64,000 nt of DNA from Cytidiella melzeri (lineage: Eukaryota > Basidiomycota > Agaricomycetes > Polyporales > Irpicaceae), in NCBI GenBank assembly GCA_022592445.1, contig JABYQR010000200.1, forward strand, positions 1 through 64,000. Direction: 5' to 3'. Shown here one piece after another: positions 53,284-64,000 of the stretch. The translations under genes were made by a program, and so were the position numbers. Every line of letters begins with the position of its first letter. Position 1 is the stretch's first letter. Under the pieces are notes generated by a model that was given only the letters and a program-made list of their open reading frames with translations, was not told the origin of the DNA and did no database searches.

Positions 53284-53450
53284 GACTGGTTTAGTATCGT
53301 ACTTTCTTTGCGCGTATCGCGCGTCTTGACTATAAGTCTCCCTGTTGCGCATACCCTACTATGTGTATAATACCTTAGTTTGTACCGTCCCTGGCTTCGC
53401 CGACGTATAATACTACTGATTTAAAATTTAAAAAAAGACTGGTTTAGTAT
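53284..53450 (+). mobile_element. Small retroposon insertion (139 bp) with 14-bp target duplications
   Basis: GACTGGTTTAGTAT occurs at 53284-53297 and 53437-53450. The insert 53298-53436 ends in an A-rich tail (TTTAAAATTTAAAAAA). Long exact duplications and an A tail are the marks of LINE-driven retroposition. It has no clear Pol III B-box, so it may be a truncated LINE end or a processed transcript rather than a SINE. Confidence 0.65.
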
Positions 53451-54004
53451 GCCGTCAGTGCCATTGAGGTTCCATCGTTAACGAATGAGGCGGAAGTTCC
53501 AGTTCCTACCAACCTGTTTGCACTTGCGCGTGCTGAGCAGCGATTACTACATAGGTGTGTATGTCACTGCGCCTGAACTTTTGACTTATGGTACTGACAA
53601 CCCGGTCGTTATATGTGCGAGACTGCCTCAGGTTTAAAACTCGACGGGATTCGCGTAATGTGGCCGGATAGCACAGCGGTATGAGTGACAGACCACGATA
53701 TTCCTTCCAACGGAAGGAGCACTTCAGTTGCGCAGTAAGTACAACCTCTCACCGGCACAACATCGACTATGTTTTAGCTCATCGCCCTGACTGACAACTG
53801 CAATCTATATGTGGTTCAGCGACCGGTCGTGTTATCTGTTGTTCAAGCTGTACGTACCGGACGGTGAATTACATATGCCGAGCTCACCGTGCGACATATC
53901 CGAAGGCATGCGCAGACGTGTTTGCACACTGAGCGCGCTGCGGTAGAGAGTGTTCAATTTCTGATTATGATTGACTATAACAATGATTGATGACACTTGA
54001 GGAT
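53451..54004. other. Unassigned flank left of the MULE
   Basis: No gene. GGCCGGATAGCACAGCGGTA near 53662 has a Pol III A-box-like core but no B-box at a normal distance. Confidence 0.3.
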
Positions 54005-54134
54005 AATCTCCCACCATTTTCTCGTCGCCTTTGAAAGTCCGCGCGATAGGCGCCGTTGCCGATCGCAGGGCAGATCTCAACGAGCGGCGGGGCGTACTGT
54101 AAGGTACGGTAGTGGACGTCGTCACACGTGTATA
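54005..54134. repeat. Left terminal inverted repeat of the MULE
   Basis: Matches the complement of 59451-59582, including CGCCTTTGAAAGTCCGCGCG and GATCTCAACGAGCGGCGGGG with few differences. Confidence 0.85.
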
Positions 54135-54201
54135 GCGTCGTCGTAATCAATGTTAGTAAATGAAAAAGTTTGTGCCTCGACGCCTCGTTTCTTCAGTTTG
54201 C

Positions 54202-54696
54202 TAATGGACTTTTGCGGTGCTACTCATGGACTTCACCCCTATTGGACATTCTTTTGTCTCCTGTCTCATGACTCCTTTGTAGTATGATCGCATTTTTTGT
54301 TTCATCACGCGGACACTGCCTCGTTGCCAGCTTCCTTGTAGTATATAACCCTTTCACCCTGGTTCTCTACTCCTCCATTGTGCTCTCATCTTCGCACCTG
54401 GAGTGAGTATTCCCCTATTGCTCTTGCGTTATGTTGTATGCTCATATGCCTGTTACCTAGTTAACTTGTCTCCGTGTGTACTAGGTACATTCTATATTCA
54501 CATTGTGCTCTCATCTTCGCACCTGGATTAACTCGTCTCCGTGTGTACTAGGTACATTCTATATTCACATTGTGCTCTCATCTTCACACCTGGATTAACT
54601 CGTCTCCGTGTGTACTAGGTCCCTACAGTCTGCAGTGGGTTTACGGCAGTGCATCCACTCCTGCCTAAGTGACTACGTTCTCTCAACTTGTCATTA
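54202..54696. mobile_element. LTR-like insert, family E, copy 2 (495 bp, TSD TTTGC)
   Basis: Begins TAATGGACTTTT, ends CTTGTCATTA, with TTTGC at 54197-54201 and 54697-54701. It has three CTAGGT-phased positions spaced 67 bp (54481, 54548 and 54615) where copy 1 has two, which explains the length difference. Confidence 0.7.
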
Positions 54697-54727
54697 TTTG
54701 CTACGCTACTGAGGCCTACTGTATGCT

Positions 54728-54976
54728 ATGGACCAAGCAGGCCAACGTTGCGGTAAGTGCAAGGCCTGGAAGCCATTTGACCAGTACAAGATACGCACCC
54801 GCAATACTCACAATGGCAAAATTGGCGAGCACACGTCTAAGTGTGAGGCGTGTATGACAGCCAAAGCAGCGTGGGCCCAGGAGAAGTACAGAAACAATAA
54901 ACGGAAACGTCAGAACGATGAGGACGACTTTGCTGAAGGTGTAACAGTTAAGGTTACTACTCACCAAGTAAGTTGA
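54728..54976 (+). pseudogene. Zinc-ribbon-like N-terminal ORF within the MULE
   Basis: 82 codons with CGKC and, about 28 residues later, CEAC, a possible zinc-binding pair, then basic RNNKRKRQND and an acidic EDDF. It lies between the family E insert and the transposase and on its strand, so it may be the N-terminal DNA-binding part of the transposase. The link across 54977-55629 is not proven. Confidence 0.4.
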
Positions 54977-55629
54977 TAAACTGGGGGGAGTTGATGGAGA
55001 TAGAGAGTAAGAGGTGTGGTGAGCGAAGTACTGTGAGGTACTGAGTAGTCCTAGTTCAACAGAGTGGATAAGACTGAGGGGATATGCCCTCAGGAGTGCC
55101 TCTATATATACATGAAGGGGAGGACCCCAGGTACTACCCTAAGACCCCTAATACCTACATGAGTAAGCAAAGTAATCTACCTTACTAAGCATGCCCTATG
55201 CCCTAGTGGTGCCACTTCAATAATCAACCAATAGCAATTGTCCCCATGACCTGACCCCATGACCCAGCTCCAAGGCTAGACTTGTTCTAGCTTGTTCTAA
55301 GACAAGGCTAGACTTTTCCAGAAGGTTCTATGAACTATGACATCATCTAATGGAATGTTCTATACTATGACATCATAGTTCCAGCAACTTCCACAAGGTT
55401 CCAGAGAGTTCTATCATGTGATACACATATAAGGAAAGGAGCGCATCAGCGCATCAATTGATAGGCACTGAGAATAAGCGCCGGAATAGGCGCCTGATAA
55501 GTGCCAGATAAGCACTGGATAAGCGCCTAAATAGACGCCAGATAAGCGCTGGATAAGCGCTTGACAAGCGCTTAAATATTCCCAATAATACCGTTGCCTG
55601 ATAAGGCAAGTCTTGTAGAAACATTGAAA
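54977..55629. other. Unassigned segment inside the MULE with a short degenerate tandem repeat
   Basis: No ORF continues through it. TTGATA occurs at both sides (about 54973 and 55459), and the enclosed 480 bp may be another small insertion, but the ends are not convincing. From about 55475 to 55575 the word AGATAAGCGCTGG recurs in variants at ~12-bp steps. Confidence 0.35.
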
Positions 55630-58600
55630 ATCTGTGACAGAAGGATGGCAGCTGGATTCTGATGCAGCCACGGTGTTATTCGGGACTTTTCTGTCAGATG
55701 TGGCGCACAATGCCGAGAAGGGAGAAGTTGACAATAGTTGCTCATTTCACCTCGGAGCGCGCGTGGAATGTGATGATGAAGATGTTCTGAAATGGGAAGG
55801 AGAGGCACAAGCGAAACAGGTTGCTGATTTGGTTGAGCAGAATACTTTATGGCATTGGTTGTACGTAAATCTAAATTCACACTTGCCGCTCGTGCTGAAT
55901 GGGAAATAGGTATGAGCGAAAGTAAATCCATAAGAAAATGGGCGGAACTGTGTACTCGTTCAGTTGCGCACAGTCCGAAGAGCGAGAACACAAGGCAAAG
56001 GTACCGAAAGGCAAGAATCGCGATACTGAGCGCATGCAAAGGTTCCCATGCAATGGGTGGCTTCACATCACTATCCTTGAGGGCCGTGACATGATAATCA
56101 AGATCAAGCACCTTTGTCATCATGTTTCTTACTTCCCTATCGGGCTGCCAGACAATTGGAAAACCTGGATTGAAGCTAACGCTTCAAAGATGCTTCCTGG
56201 TCAGGTATGTAATTATATCTCTTTGATTATATTGGGCTTACACTTCTTTAGATGTGGCAACATATTCTGTCGGAGGAATGTGGCAGCCAACCGGCCTCTG
56301 AAGTCAACTTAGCGTTTAGTGAAAAGGCCGTATGGTATCATTGGCTGAAGCTTAGCCGTGACAGGTGGCGGCTAGATCCAGATCCCATTGTATCTGCCCG
56401 GAAGTTCGTCACTGAGCATGGGAGGGAGAATATGATCAGTTTGCTAGATGTAGAAGCTGCGCCCAACACAACGGTACTGGCCTTTCAGGTGACGGATTTT
56501 GTCATGGATGGCCTGACTAGCCCTTAATTTTCGCAATTTACCTCTTGTTTTTATCTGTAAAACTCCGGGCTGCAACCCAGTTTCAATTCTCTCTGCATAA
56601 ACTCCTTTGCACGTCTATTAAGCGCCCGTATCACGTGGCTTAGACGCTCCACACGGTCATATTACTTGCTACTACGTCACACTGGCATGTGACTTAGCTT
56701 AAGTAAGACCACATGGCTACAAGCACATGGCTCAGCCCATAGCTAGGGTTTGACGTCATAGATACTGTCCACATGGGCTCCTTATTGTTCTTTCCTTATT
56801 GTTCTCTTTATAGAAGGATGTTCTCACAGGTGTGGGAATGGAATACAATAGTTGGTCTCCTTTTAGATAGATTCTCTCACGGATAGAGTTCTTGGCAAGG
56901 TCTAGACAATAGCTATTGTTCTCCTTTAGGTAGTCCTTTTGTTCTTCGTTCACATGGCTTCTTGCAAAGCCTGCCCTCAACATGGTCTGTGCGCAGGTCC
57001 CTGAAGTCTATATAAGCAGCTACATGTACGCTCCTAGCCCCCATCTCGACCTCTTGGTCTTTACTGGGCTAGCTTTCTGAATAAGTTTGATAGCTGGTGA
57101 ACGCATTGTGCTTCACGCCTGCCACCACCTCCTTGTCGTCATCCACATCGTGTCCCTGTTTGTCACGTCGAGCCCTGTCTCCGTGTCAGATTTTATGCAG
57201 GCTTGGGCAAAAAATACGCGAGATCTTGCAATGGATTCAACATGTGAGTACGAGCGGTGTATGTTATGTTTTGGAACTCATTTTGGCATACCAGGGAATA
57301 CAAACCGTGGAAATTTCGAGCTTTTTGCTGCAGTTGCCGGTGCTAAGGGGTCTGGTGTACTGCTGGCGTATTGCCTTATTCAAACCACTCCCGAAGCAGC
57401 TGTCGGTGCTAAGGAGCTCAATCTAATGCGTTTCTTACATCAGCTCAGGGCCCGCGGGGTTAATCCAGAGTTCACTCTGTCAGATAAAGATTGGTCGGAA
57501 ATCAACGCAATGAGGACTGTTTGGCCGAACGCCAAGCATCAGCTATGCTTCTGGCATGCTCTCCGTGCAATGAAACAGAGGTTATGCAAGAGCGGAGCCA
57601 CTCCTGGTGCATACAACTGGGCGGAGGCAAAAAGGGAGTTTTCGTTTGTGAGCTCAAGATTCGTGCCCATTGCGCAACAGGACCCTGTATATCTGGTAAG
57701 AATGTATTGGTCTTGTGTCAGTCAGATCTAATATATATGTCCAGATTGCTCCGCCACCTGAGGTACCAAAGTATTGGGTCAGTATACTACGCAACGGCCG
57801 ACCTGCGCCCATCACCCCTGCACTCCCAACAATTCAAATTCCGCCTATTGGAAGAATTCCTGCGCCTGCTTTTGACATGGATGAGGGTGTTTCAGATGAC
57901 GAGAGGAGCGACGACGGGATGTATTGGGCAGGCAACAATGTTGAAGAGGATGAAGAGCTTCCTGACTGTGAAGACAACGACGATACTGATGACATACGAC
58001 ATGATTTACGAGAAATATTATCAAGGGATGAATCTGACTCGGACGACGAATCAGGAGTTAGCACAGACAGCACGGGAGCCAATCGGGTTGGTCCAAAATC
58101 ACAGGACAAGACTTACCAATTTTGTCCTCCCATTCACCGTCTTCCCATACTCTGACTCTTTGCCAAGCACGCTTCCCAGCATCCACTCCTCCCTGAACGC
58201 CACGGAATGTCTCGGACTTCTCACGATATCAGACGGGACGCTGTGACGGAAATTTATTTTCATTGTCACCGGAATAATCTTATCAAAGTCTGGGCATACC
58301 TGTGGAATAATTGGTATGCTAGGGACCGATGGCATCTATGGACGCGAAGCACTCATCCGACTTGTATTTCCAATCACCGAACAACAATGATGGTAGAGGC
58401 TTTGTGGCACAACCTTAAGCGCCTCGTGCTTCACAACTACAGCCGACCTCCCGTTGATCTCGCGGTGTATGCTCTCGTCCACGGATCAATTCCCCCTTAC
58501 CACATTACTCTCTCTCGCTTCCTTCATGCACGCAGCGGTGGCCGCCCAAAAGGCCTGTCAAACATGCAAGAAGCATTCAAGAAGTCGTGGCAACGACTCC

Positions 58601-59402
58601 AGACTGTTCCTATCAAGGGCACGTACATCACTGACGTTACGCAGTAGAAATGTGACTGTGGCTCACAGAAGTACCATGCACACCTGCTGTGCAAGCATCT
58701 AGTCCAGGCGGTCGGAGATGTTCCACCATCGTGGTGGTCTCGCGTGCACCGGTTCTATACCGCACCATTCTACGCCGCGCCGAGAGACGGTCAACTTAAT
58801 GAGCGACCCCTGGAATCCGATCGCCCGTGCACTAGTATTGCGATCGAGATCGACGACTCAGATGATCATGAGGTCGAAGACCTTGTGCTGGATGAGGATA
58901 GCTGTTCGCGCAGCTCAGAACCGGTCCGTCTGCAGTAAATCTTCTTGTGCATATAATTACTCATTATGATCACTGCCACATGACAGATTAACTCGTCGCC
59001 AGCAAAACCACCACCTACCGGAAGGGATGGCTTAATGCGCACGAGAGCAGGTGGGGGTGCCGGATTTGAGGTAAGTTAATATTGTGATACGGCGCAGGCA
59101 ATGCGCTATACTAATTCCTTCGAACCCCTATTAACAGCTCAACGACGAAGCCGAGCGTGAAATTGATGAGCTCATCAATAAGCTCGAAAGAGCTGTTGTC
59201 ATTCTCAAGGAGCAGCGGCCGCATTATTCTCAAGATCCGCGGTTCCTTCAAAATGCCATGAAGGTGTTCCGACCGGGTCTGAAGCTCGTCGACAAAGTCA
59301 CTCACCACGAGGCCCGACGAACCATGCCCGTCACTAATGGCAGCGCAAGTTCACGCCGATCCCTTCCCGCAAGCCTGGTTGGCTATCAATACACACAAAA
59401 GT
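55630..59402 (+). pseudogene. MULE transposase with SWIM zinc finger, split and mutated
   Basis: Order of parts: a FAR1-like N-terminal region (CSFHLGARVECDDEDVLKWE, then CNGWLHITILEGRDM), the DDE domain with Asp in LAMDSTCEYER (57220s) and SDKDWSEINAMRTVWPNA plus CFWHALRAMKQRL (57480-57590), an acidic linker, RTTMMVEALWHNLKRLVLH, and a SWIM finger CDCG...CKHLVQA (58651-58715). A frame change or intron lies near 55860-55940 and another intron at about 57694-57746. TGA at 58153-58155 and TAG at 58645-58647 break the frame; the latter replaces the residue just before the SWIM Cys. Solo LTR D separates VTDF from MQAWAKN. The C-terminal tail (59041-59402) contains ELNDEAEREIDELINKLERA. Confidence 0.85.
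56500..57188 (+). mobile_element. Solo LTR, family D, copy 3 (689 bp, TSD GATTT)
   Basis: Begins TGTCATGGATGG, ends CTCCGTGTCA, with GATTT at 56495-56499 and 57189-57193. It lacks the 67-bp intron-like segment of copies 1 and 2: the sequence runs TTACTGGGCTAG directly into CTTTCTG. TGACGTCA is at 56751-56758. Confidence 0.95.
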
Positions 59403-59450
59403 AGTGTACCTGTATTTTTCGTATACCCACTGATTTAATACACTGGCCTC

Positions 59451-59582
59451 TACACGTGTGATGAAGTCCGCTACCGTACCTTACAGTACCTACGCCCCGC
59501 CGCTCGTTGAGATCTGCCCTGCGATCGCCGACGGCGCCTATTGCGCGGACTTTCAAAGGCGACGAGAAAATGGTGGGAGATT
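59451..59582. repeat. Right terminal inverted repeat of the MULE
   Basis: Complement of 54005-54134 with few differences and a small indel near TACAGTACCTACGCC. Confidence 0.85.
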
Positions 59583-59705
59583 CACCTATCCGTCCCGCAA
59601 TCAAAGCCATATGAGAGGGCATCAAATGCACCTGTGCCGGCCCTTATCTGAATCAGATCGTATGGATTTGCTCACCCGTCTATAAACCCTTGTAGAATTA
59701 CGCTA

Positions 59706-60110
59706 GATCTAGTAGATCCCACGCTATATTCTGATAACTCCCTTCCCGCCGTGCCTGGGCCGAGACACCGCCCTCTGACCTCCTAATAAGGAAAGTCCGA
59801 GCCTCCGAGGACTTTTCCCGCCCTCTTAGTGTGTCTGAGCAAGAGGCCCCGCCCGCCCTCTCCCGTTTTGGAATGTCCACTGCCCCTGGCAACTTTCTCC
59901 CCTGATAAGGAAAGTCCGAGCCCCTGAGGAGTTTACCCGGCCTCTTAGTGCGTCTGAGCAAGACGCCCCGCCCGCGCTCTCCCGCGCCCTCCTGTTTTGG
60001 AATCTCTGCTGCCCCCGACAACTGGCTTCCCCCCTCAGTGCGCCTGGGCGGAGATCCCGCCGCCCCCTTCCTGATATGGGATGCTTGCTGCCCACGATGA
60101 CATCCTCGGG
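59706..60110. repeat. GC-rich imperfect tandem repeat, about 119-bp unit
   Basis: AAGGAAAGTCCGAGCC recurs at 59788 and 59907 (119 bp apart). The words CCTCTTAGTGYGTCTGAGCA, GTTTTGGAATSTC and CTGCCCCYGRCAACT recur in order, with a third shorter unit to about 60110. Confidence 0.7.
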
Positions 60111-60289
60111 CCCTGCTTCTTCGCTCTGCCGTACATATTCTGATAGACATGCGCGCACCACGTTATTGGACCACACTGCATACGCGTTGTAGTTGTTGAC
60201 GTGTAGGGTCCAACTGGCCTAATATAGTAATTGTTGTGCGCGTACATCGTGAGAGTTGATGGGAGAAGCTCGTAATTCAACGTTGATTA

Positions 60290-60353
60290 CACGATAACGA
60301 CAACAGCAACCACGACGACCATGGCAGTGACAGCGACCACAACTACTACACTA
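60290..60353. repeat. Low-complexity ACR/CNA tract
   Basis: A run rich in ACGACA/ACCACG-type trinucleotides just downstream of the stop codon of the 60360-62278 gene. Confidence 0.6.
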
Positions 60354-60359
60354 CAACGT

Positions 60360-62278
60360 CTACGCTTTCCTCTGACGCTTCTGCGAGCGATCCTCACGCC
60401 TTTCCTCCTCTTTGTCCTCGCTCTCTGACTCCTCTTCACCCAAGTCTCTGCTACCTGCGGCGGTACGAGGACCACGAGCAACGCCTGCGTCCTTGCGTTG
60501 CTTACGGGGCTTGCGGGGAGCTTTTTTGCCAGATGCTATGTCTGCTGCGATCCGCTCACGACGTGCCTGCACTTGGGCCTCGCTGATGCGCACGAATTTG
60601 CACATGCCACTGGTAAGGGCATCGACAACTGATTGTAGCGGCGGAAGGGTATCGCTCAGTTCGCTCGGATTCGTGAACGCAATCCCAGATGGCCAGCCTT
60701 CAAGGATAATGTGGAATCGTTCCACAATTGCTTCCTCAAAGCTAACATAGTTCATCTTCACATTTTCGTTGCCAGTGATCTCAACTACGCGTTCGTTCAA
60801 TAGCTATTGTGTGCGCGACATGGTATGTGTTCTCACCTAACAAGGCTGATATCTTATCCCTGATCTGGCTTTTCAGCCATCTTGCCTTCATCTTGGATGT
60901 CCGAAGCAACCCTGTGTGTCAATACAGGTAAGGAATCCGTTACCAGAATTTCCAGTGGCCACTAAACGTACCTGTAATGCTGCCTCCAGCGACGGCATAC
61001 GCCTCAATCTGAGCTCCAATCTTGGGGGTGTCCCACTTACGGACGGCAATCTCCAAATACTTCTCTAGTTCGGTAGATGTGAAGAACCAACGCGGATCCA
61101 TCGCAAAGTCGGTCGAGCTTCGGACGATGCAAAACATTCCCTGGATGCCAACACGGTTATCCAGGCCGATCATCTGTGAAAGTGTGAGTTCTTTCAAGGC
61201 AAAATGCCTCCCAGCTCATTCGAGTGGCATACTAACTGTTCAATCTTTTTAGAGGTGTTCACCACGTCCTGAATCTTTTCGCGTGCAGTAGGACGGGGCG
61301 CTGACTTTTTCTCGTCTCGATACGCCTTGTACACATGTACGTAGTGTTGTTTCTCCTCTTCTGTGAGGCTGTAGTACTCGTTGGCATAGTCTCGCTGAAC
61401 GTTGCAGAGTGGAATGCGCTCTTCGACAGGTACATCTGCAGCAAAATTCCATCAAAATACCAACCATTGGCCGAGCAGGTATGTCGTGGCGTACCTGCGT
61501 TGACCTCCTGATACTTATAATGCAACCAGGCGTTCCACACACTGGGTTTGATGATGTTCAGGTACCTAGTGCCTCCATTGAAGAATAGATTCTCAATGTG
61601 CGATTCTTTTTTGTTGTGCTTTTCTGCAATTTTGCTGATCCCTCGACGCAGCTGCTGAAAAAGATTGTCGAAGTCGACATCGAATGCATTCTTACGCGCC
61701 TGGCGATCCTTTAACTTGAGCTTTGCGTGGAGCTTTGGAGGCAGAGTGTCGGCCATGTTCGACGTGTTCCCAATGTGCGCAGGAGGTAGCTGTGTACAGG
61801 CGTTCTGTTGTGCTGCAGGATCAAGTCCTGGGTCAGGAGAACTCGTTTGCCGGCCAACGGAGGTGCTGTTGTCTGATGCGGGTGCTGGCGTCGGTACGTG
61901 ACCTGGTACTGCCAGATAGGTGAACGATTCTTTCTCGGTAGATACGTTGTTGTTAACACCGGACTCATCCAGAGTTGGGCCATCCCTGTCGTGCAACACA
62001 TCGGAGCCTCTAACCTCGGGAAACGCGTACGAATTGGGCAAGAGCCAAGGATGTGGTGCGACGCTCTTGGTACCTTCGGCGGATAGCTGGTGCTTGTCAT
62101 TGGGAAGGTTCAATGGAGCAATGTGACCACCATGGTCGACGTCGCGATGTTCATTCGGTGTTGGGTTTTCGTACATCCAAGGAGGACCCATCGGCGAATG
62201 AATTGAAGGGAATGAGAACGGCGGCCACGAGTTTAAATCGTCCATTTGCGATTTTCTTGCACCTTTGAGGAAGGACAC
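60360..62278 (-). CDS. Unknown protein with HMG-box-like segment, 562 aa, five exons, intact
   Basis: Exons 61495-62278, 61233-61435, 60972-61173, 60837-60911 and 60360-60784 join in frame with GT-AG introns of 50-60 nt. Residues 1-195 are Pro/Ser-rich and probably disordered. From about 200 there is a conserved-looking block: KPSVWNAWLHYKYQEVN, then YYSLTEEEKQHYVHVYKAYRDEK, which resembles an HMG box. Then come GIQGMFCIVRSSTDF and a C-terminal block VKMNYVSFEEAIVERF with LEGWPSGIAF and GMCKFVRI. The tail is basic and acidic (nuclear-type KRQRKA end). This layout resembles a multicopy agaricomycete family that I know only as hypothetical proteins in TE-rich DNA. DNA binding is an inference. 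ATG 62278 is used; the internal ATG at residue 12 is an alternative start. Confidence 0.65.
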
Positions 62279-62418
62279 GAAGGACAGGAGGCTGACTCAA
62301 CACGGTAAGATTTGTTCACTCTCGTCACGTGGGTCACTGGATCTCATCATTATTTGGCAGCACCGCAGGGGAAGGAGGCGAAATTATAGTACGTGTATTC
62401 AGCGGTGAGGTTGTGCGT

Positions 62419-63290
62419 TTACGGAGAGCTAATACAAGTATGAGGGTTGAATTCTAAACCGCAATCCGTATGCATAGCAACAGTCAACGCATACGCCTCT
62501 TCCTTCTCGAGCTCAAGATACTCTATCATGTGGAAGTGCCACTGTGTATTGTGCAGTCGCTCATGATAATTCCAGAGAACGGTATGAACGTATGGTAGCA
62601 TGCCGAATCGCTGAATGGCGGCGTCACACGCAGGTCCGAACACTTTAGGAGAGTCTGGAATGAACGAAGCCGAGGGTTCAAGCTGACTTGGAGCCGGAGA
62701 AGCAGGTTCTGTCACTCCGAGTGCGGATGGCAGATGTGGCGCAGGACGAAGAGGGGATGGGGTCACAGGTGACGACACTCGCACGAATGCATCATGTGGA
62801 CGACGAGTTGATGAGTGATGAGCAGAGACGTTGCTACCATGCTCGTAAGTCTTTGACTGCGTCGCACGAGGACTTGATACCTGAAAACCCTGCCAATTAG
62901 CGCTATCAAACATTGAGAAAGTACACTTACGTTCGGTGCGGAAGGACCTGCAATGTCAGCCTGTAGTTGGCCAGCGTTTGCCTGAATGGCTGACAGACCG
63001 CGCATAACATTGTCAAGGAGGGATTCCTTCTCGCTCAATCTCGCCTCAAGCTCTGCAATCCTCGCCTGGGCTTCCTCAAGTGTACGATGCAAGTCGGCGT
63101 TCTCCGTTTGCATCGACTTGAGCAAGCTCTTTGGGGATGCTTGGCTGGACGTTCCAGCAGACTCGGACGGCTTGACAGGACAGAACGGGTTCGCCTTATT
63201 GATAGCGTCGTCCAATGCACCAGCTGGCCGACCAGAGATTGTGTATACAGAGCTCGTAGGCGTGTTTGGCGCAGGAATCAGGGGAGGGGG
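62419..63290 (-). CDS. Unknown protein with coiled coil; at least two exons
   Basis: Exons 62931 to about 63280 and 62419-62880 join through a 51-nt intron (GTAAGT to TTTTCAG). The first exon encodes LDDAINKANPF and a clear coiled coil (LHRTLEEAQARIAELEARLSEKESLLDN). The second is Pro/Ser-rich, then HTVLWNYHERLHNTQWHFHM and a C-terminus rich in Glu. The 5' end is not resolved. It may be the 3' part of the gene starting beyond 63984, since the strand and spacing fit. No family recognised. Confidence 0.45.
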
Positions 63291-63409
63291 TTAATGTGAT
63301 TGTAGCTGGGAGGGGCTCGGAGATTCATGCGCGAGGACCTCAGGCGATTTCCTGACCGTAATGTAAGTCGTAACACAGACTCCAAAAAATAAGTTGCTTA
63401 CCCATAGCA

Positions 63410-64000
63410 CGTTCCCACCGCTGAATACATGGTAGCGCAATCAACTCAATAAATGCCTGGGCAGCCTGCACCACGAAAACCTCGCCGTTTGGGTTCTCAT
63501 GCCTGATGTGCGGTGTGAAGTATACGTCAGCTTTCACTGCTTCAGGAACATGCTGCGACCCAGGGATTTGGTTTCCATCAACGTGCAGCATGATTGTTGC
63601 ACCACCGGAAACACAATCCAAAGCTGTTAGCTATACGGTAAGCTATCAGTCACGGTGCACAAAAACATAGCTCAATCTGTCTTACCATGTCCAGTACTGT
63701 CTCGAACACACGACGGCGATTTGCCTTGCGGGCATCACTTGAAACGTGCCAGCCCTCGACTCAAAAAACTGTGGATGAAAAGCATCGCGGGGCCAGTCCT
63801 GCTGACCGTCGTCCCACATACCACCGGCCATGAAAGCAATAGTAGCCGCTCTATAGCGCGTTTTGAACTTTTCCGTCAAGCGAGTCGTTGTACAATAACA
63901 CTTCCAGAAGCTGAGCAGCGCTGCCAGCGACGACGACGAGAAGTTGCGGCTTTGCATCAGCTCGTCCTCAGCCTTGATCTGCATCTCGGTAGGTACGCTC
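63410..64000 (-). CDS. Unknown protein, partial at window end (exons 63686-64000 and ~63412-63621)
   Basis: The first block encodes SFWKCYCTTTRLTEKFKTRY, FMAGGMWDDGQQDWPRDAF and VCSRQYWTW, ending at a GT donor (63685). The second encodes CVSGGATIMLHVDGNQIPGS and FIELIALPCIQRWERAMG before GTAAGC (63409). The acceptor that joins the two blocks is ambiguous: the obvious AG gives a frame mismatch. Frame upstream of M at 63984 is open to the window edge, so the start is not seen. The sequence has the look of a conserved agaricomycete protein of unknown function. Confidence 0.45.

Larger units (their letters stand above)
54005..59582 (+). mobile_element. Mutator-like element (MULE), 5.6 kb, with two nested insertions
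   Basis: Inverted repeats of about 130 bp (54005-54134 and 59451-59582) flank a MULE transposase with a SWIM finger. The outermost shared sequence is AATCTCCCACCATTTTCTCG. I could not find a clean 8-11 bp target duplication, so the outer borders are approximate. A family E element (54202-54696) and a solo LTR D (56500-57188) lie inside, and the transposase has stops. Confidence 0.85.

Noticed and set aside
53655..53740. Possible tRNA (A-box-like TAGCACAGCGGT)
   Set aside because: No B-box or foldable cloverleaf at the needed distance.
54973..55464. Possible extra LTR or small insertion bordered by TTGATA
   Set aside because: Termini are not inverted repeats of the usual type and the duplication is short and AT-rich, so chance is likely.
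59576..59595. Target duplication for the MULE
   Set aside because: The bases outside the two inverted repeats (around ACTTGAGGAT and TCACCTATCC) do not match; no duplication is claimed.

Overview
The window reads as a transposon-rich region of a filamentous basidiomycete, most likely an agaricomycete. The evidence is 50-70 bp GT-AG introns, some with TACTAA-like branch sites, a Plavaka-type DNA transposon with a DUF6698-like companion gene, a SWIM-finger MULE, copia elements primed from an internal tRNA-iMet segment, and fragments of ordinary eukaryotic genes (family X DNA polymerase, Erv1). No complete housekeeping gene was seen. The only host-like gene that looks intact is a small five-exon secreted protein gene (30799-31440). 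No bacterial, CRISPR or organellar signature was found. Family names A, B, D and E below are mine.

Layout. 1-2854: 5' part of a minus-strand copia element (family B) cut by the window edge. 3097-3268: an LTR-B fragment. 3293-5066: a decayed zinc-knuckle ORF cut by a 430 bp LTR-like insert (family E, 5072-5501). 6205-7002: C-terminal exons of a family X DNA polymerase, broken by copia A1 (7022-21206, TSD GCGAG). A1 contains a Plavaka element (7755-16044) carrying a transposase and an intact DUF6698-like gene, and a solo LTR (family D, 20003-20726, TSD TCAAC). 21966-30537: a complete young Ty3/gypsy element with one open 2612-codon frame (TSD ATTTT). 30799-31440: secreted double-psi-beta-barrel gene. 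31766-33450: minisatellites with 75 bp and about 143 bp units. 33912-35087: USP-like cysteine protease ORF. 35100-49679: second copia B copy, old and mutated, carrying complete copia A2 (35613-40894, TSD ACTAC) inside its 3' LTR and a solo LTR D (44317-45072, TSD CCTGC) inside gag-pol. 50444-50608: Erv1 N-terminal exon fragment. 53284-53450: small retroposon with 14 bp target duplications. 54005-59582: decayed MULE with ~130 bp inverted repeats, itself hit by family E and by a third solo LTR D (TSD GATTT). 59700-60110: GC-rich repeat. 60360-64000: multi-exon minus-strand genes of unknown function.

The insertions can be ordered from their nesting and target duplications. Several points go beyond a TE list. 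Copia A1 and A2 look like mosaics: they share an almost identical pol, including the same in-frame UGA in reverse transcriptase, but have divergent gag and LTRs. Copia B has an extra 5' ORF and a cluster of TGACTCA (bZIP/Gcn4-type) sites upstream of its LTR TATA box. The older B copy has lost CpGs in one direction, as expected from cytosine methylation. LTR D carries a 67 bp intron-like segment.

All calls are from reading the sequence. Exon borders were checked for splice signals and frame only where stated.
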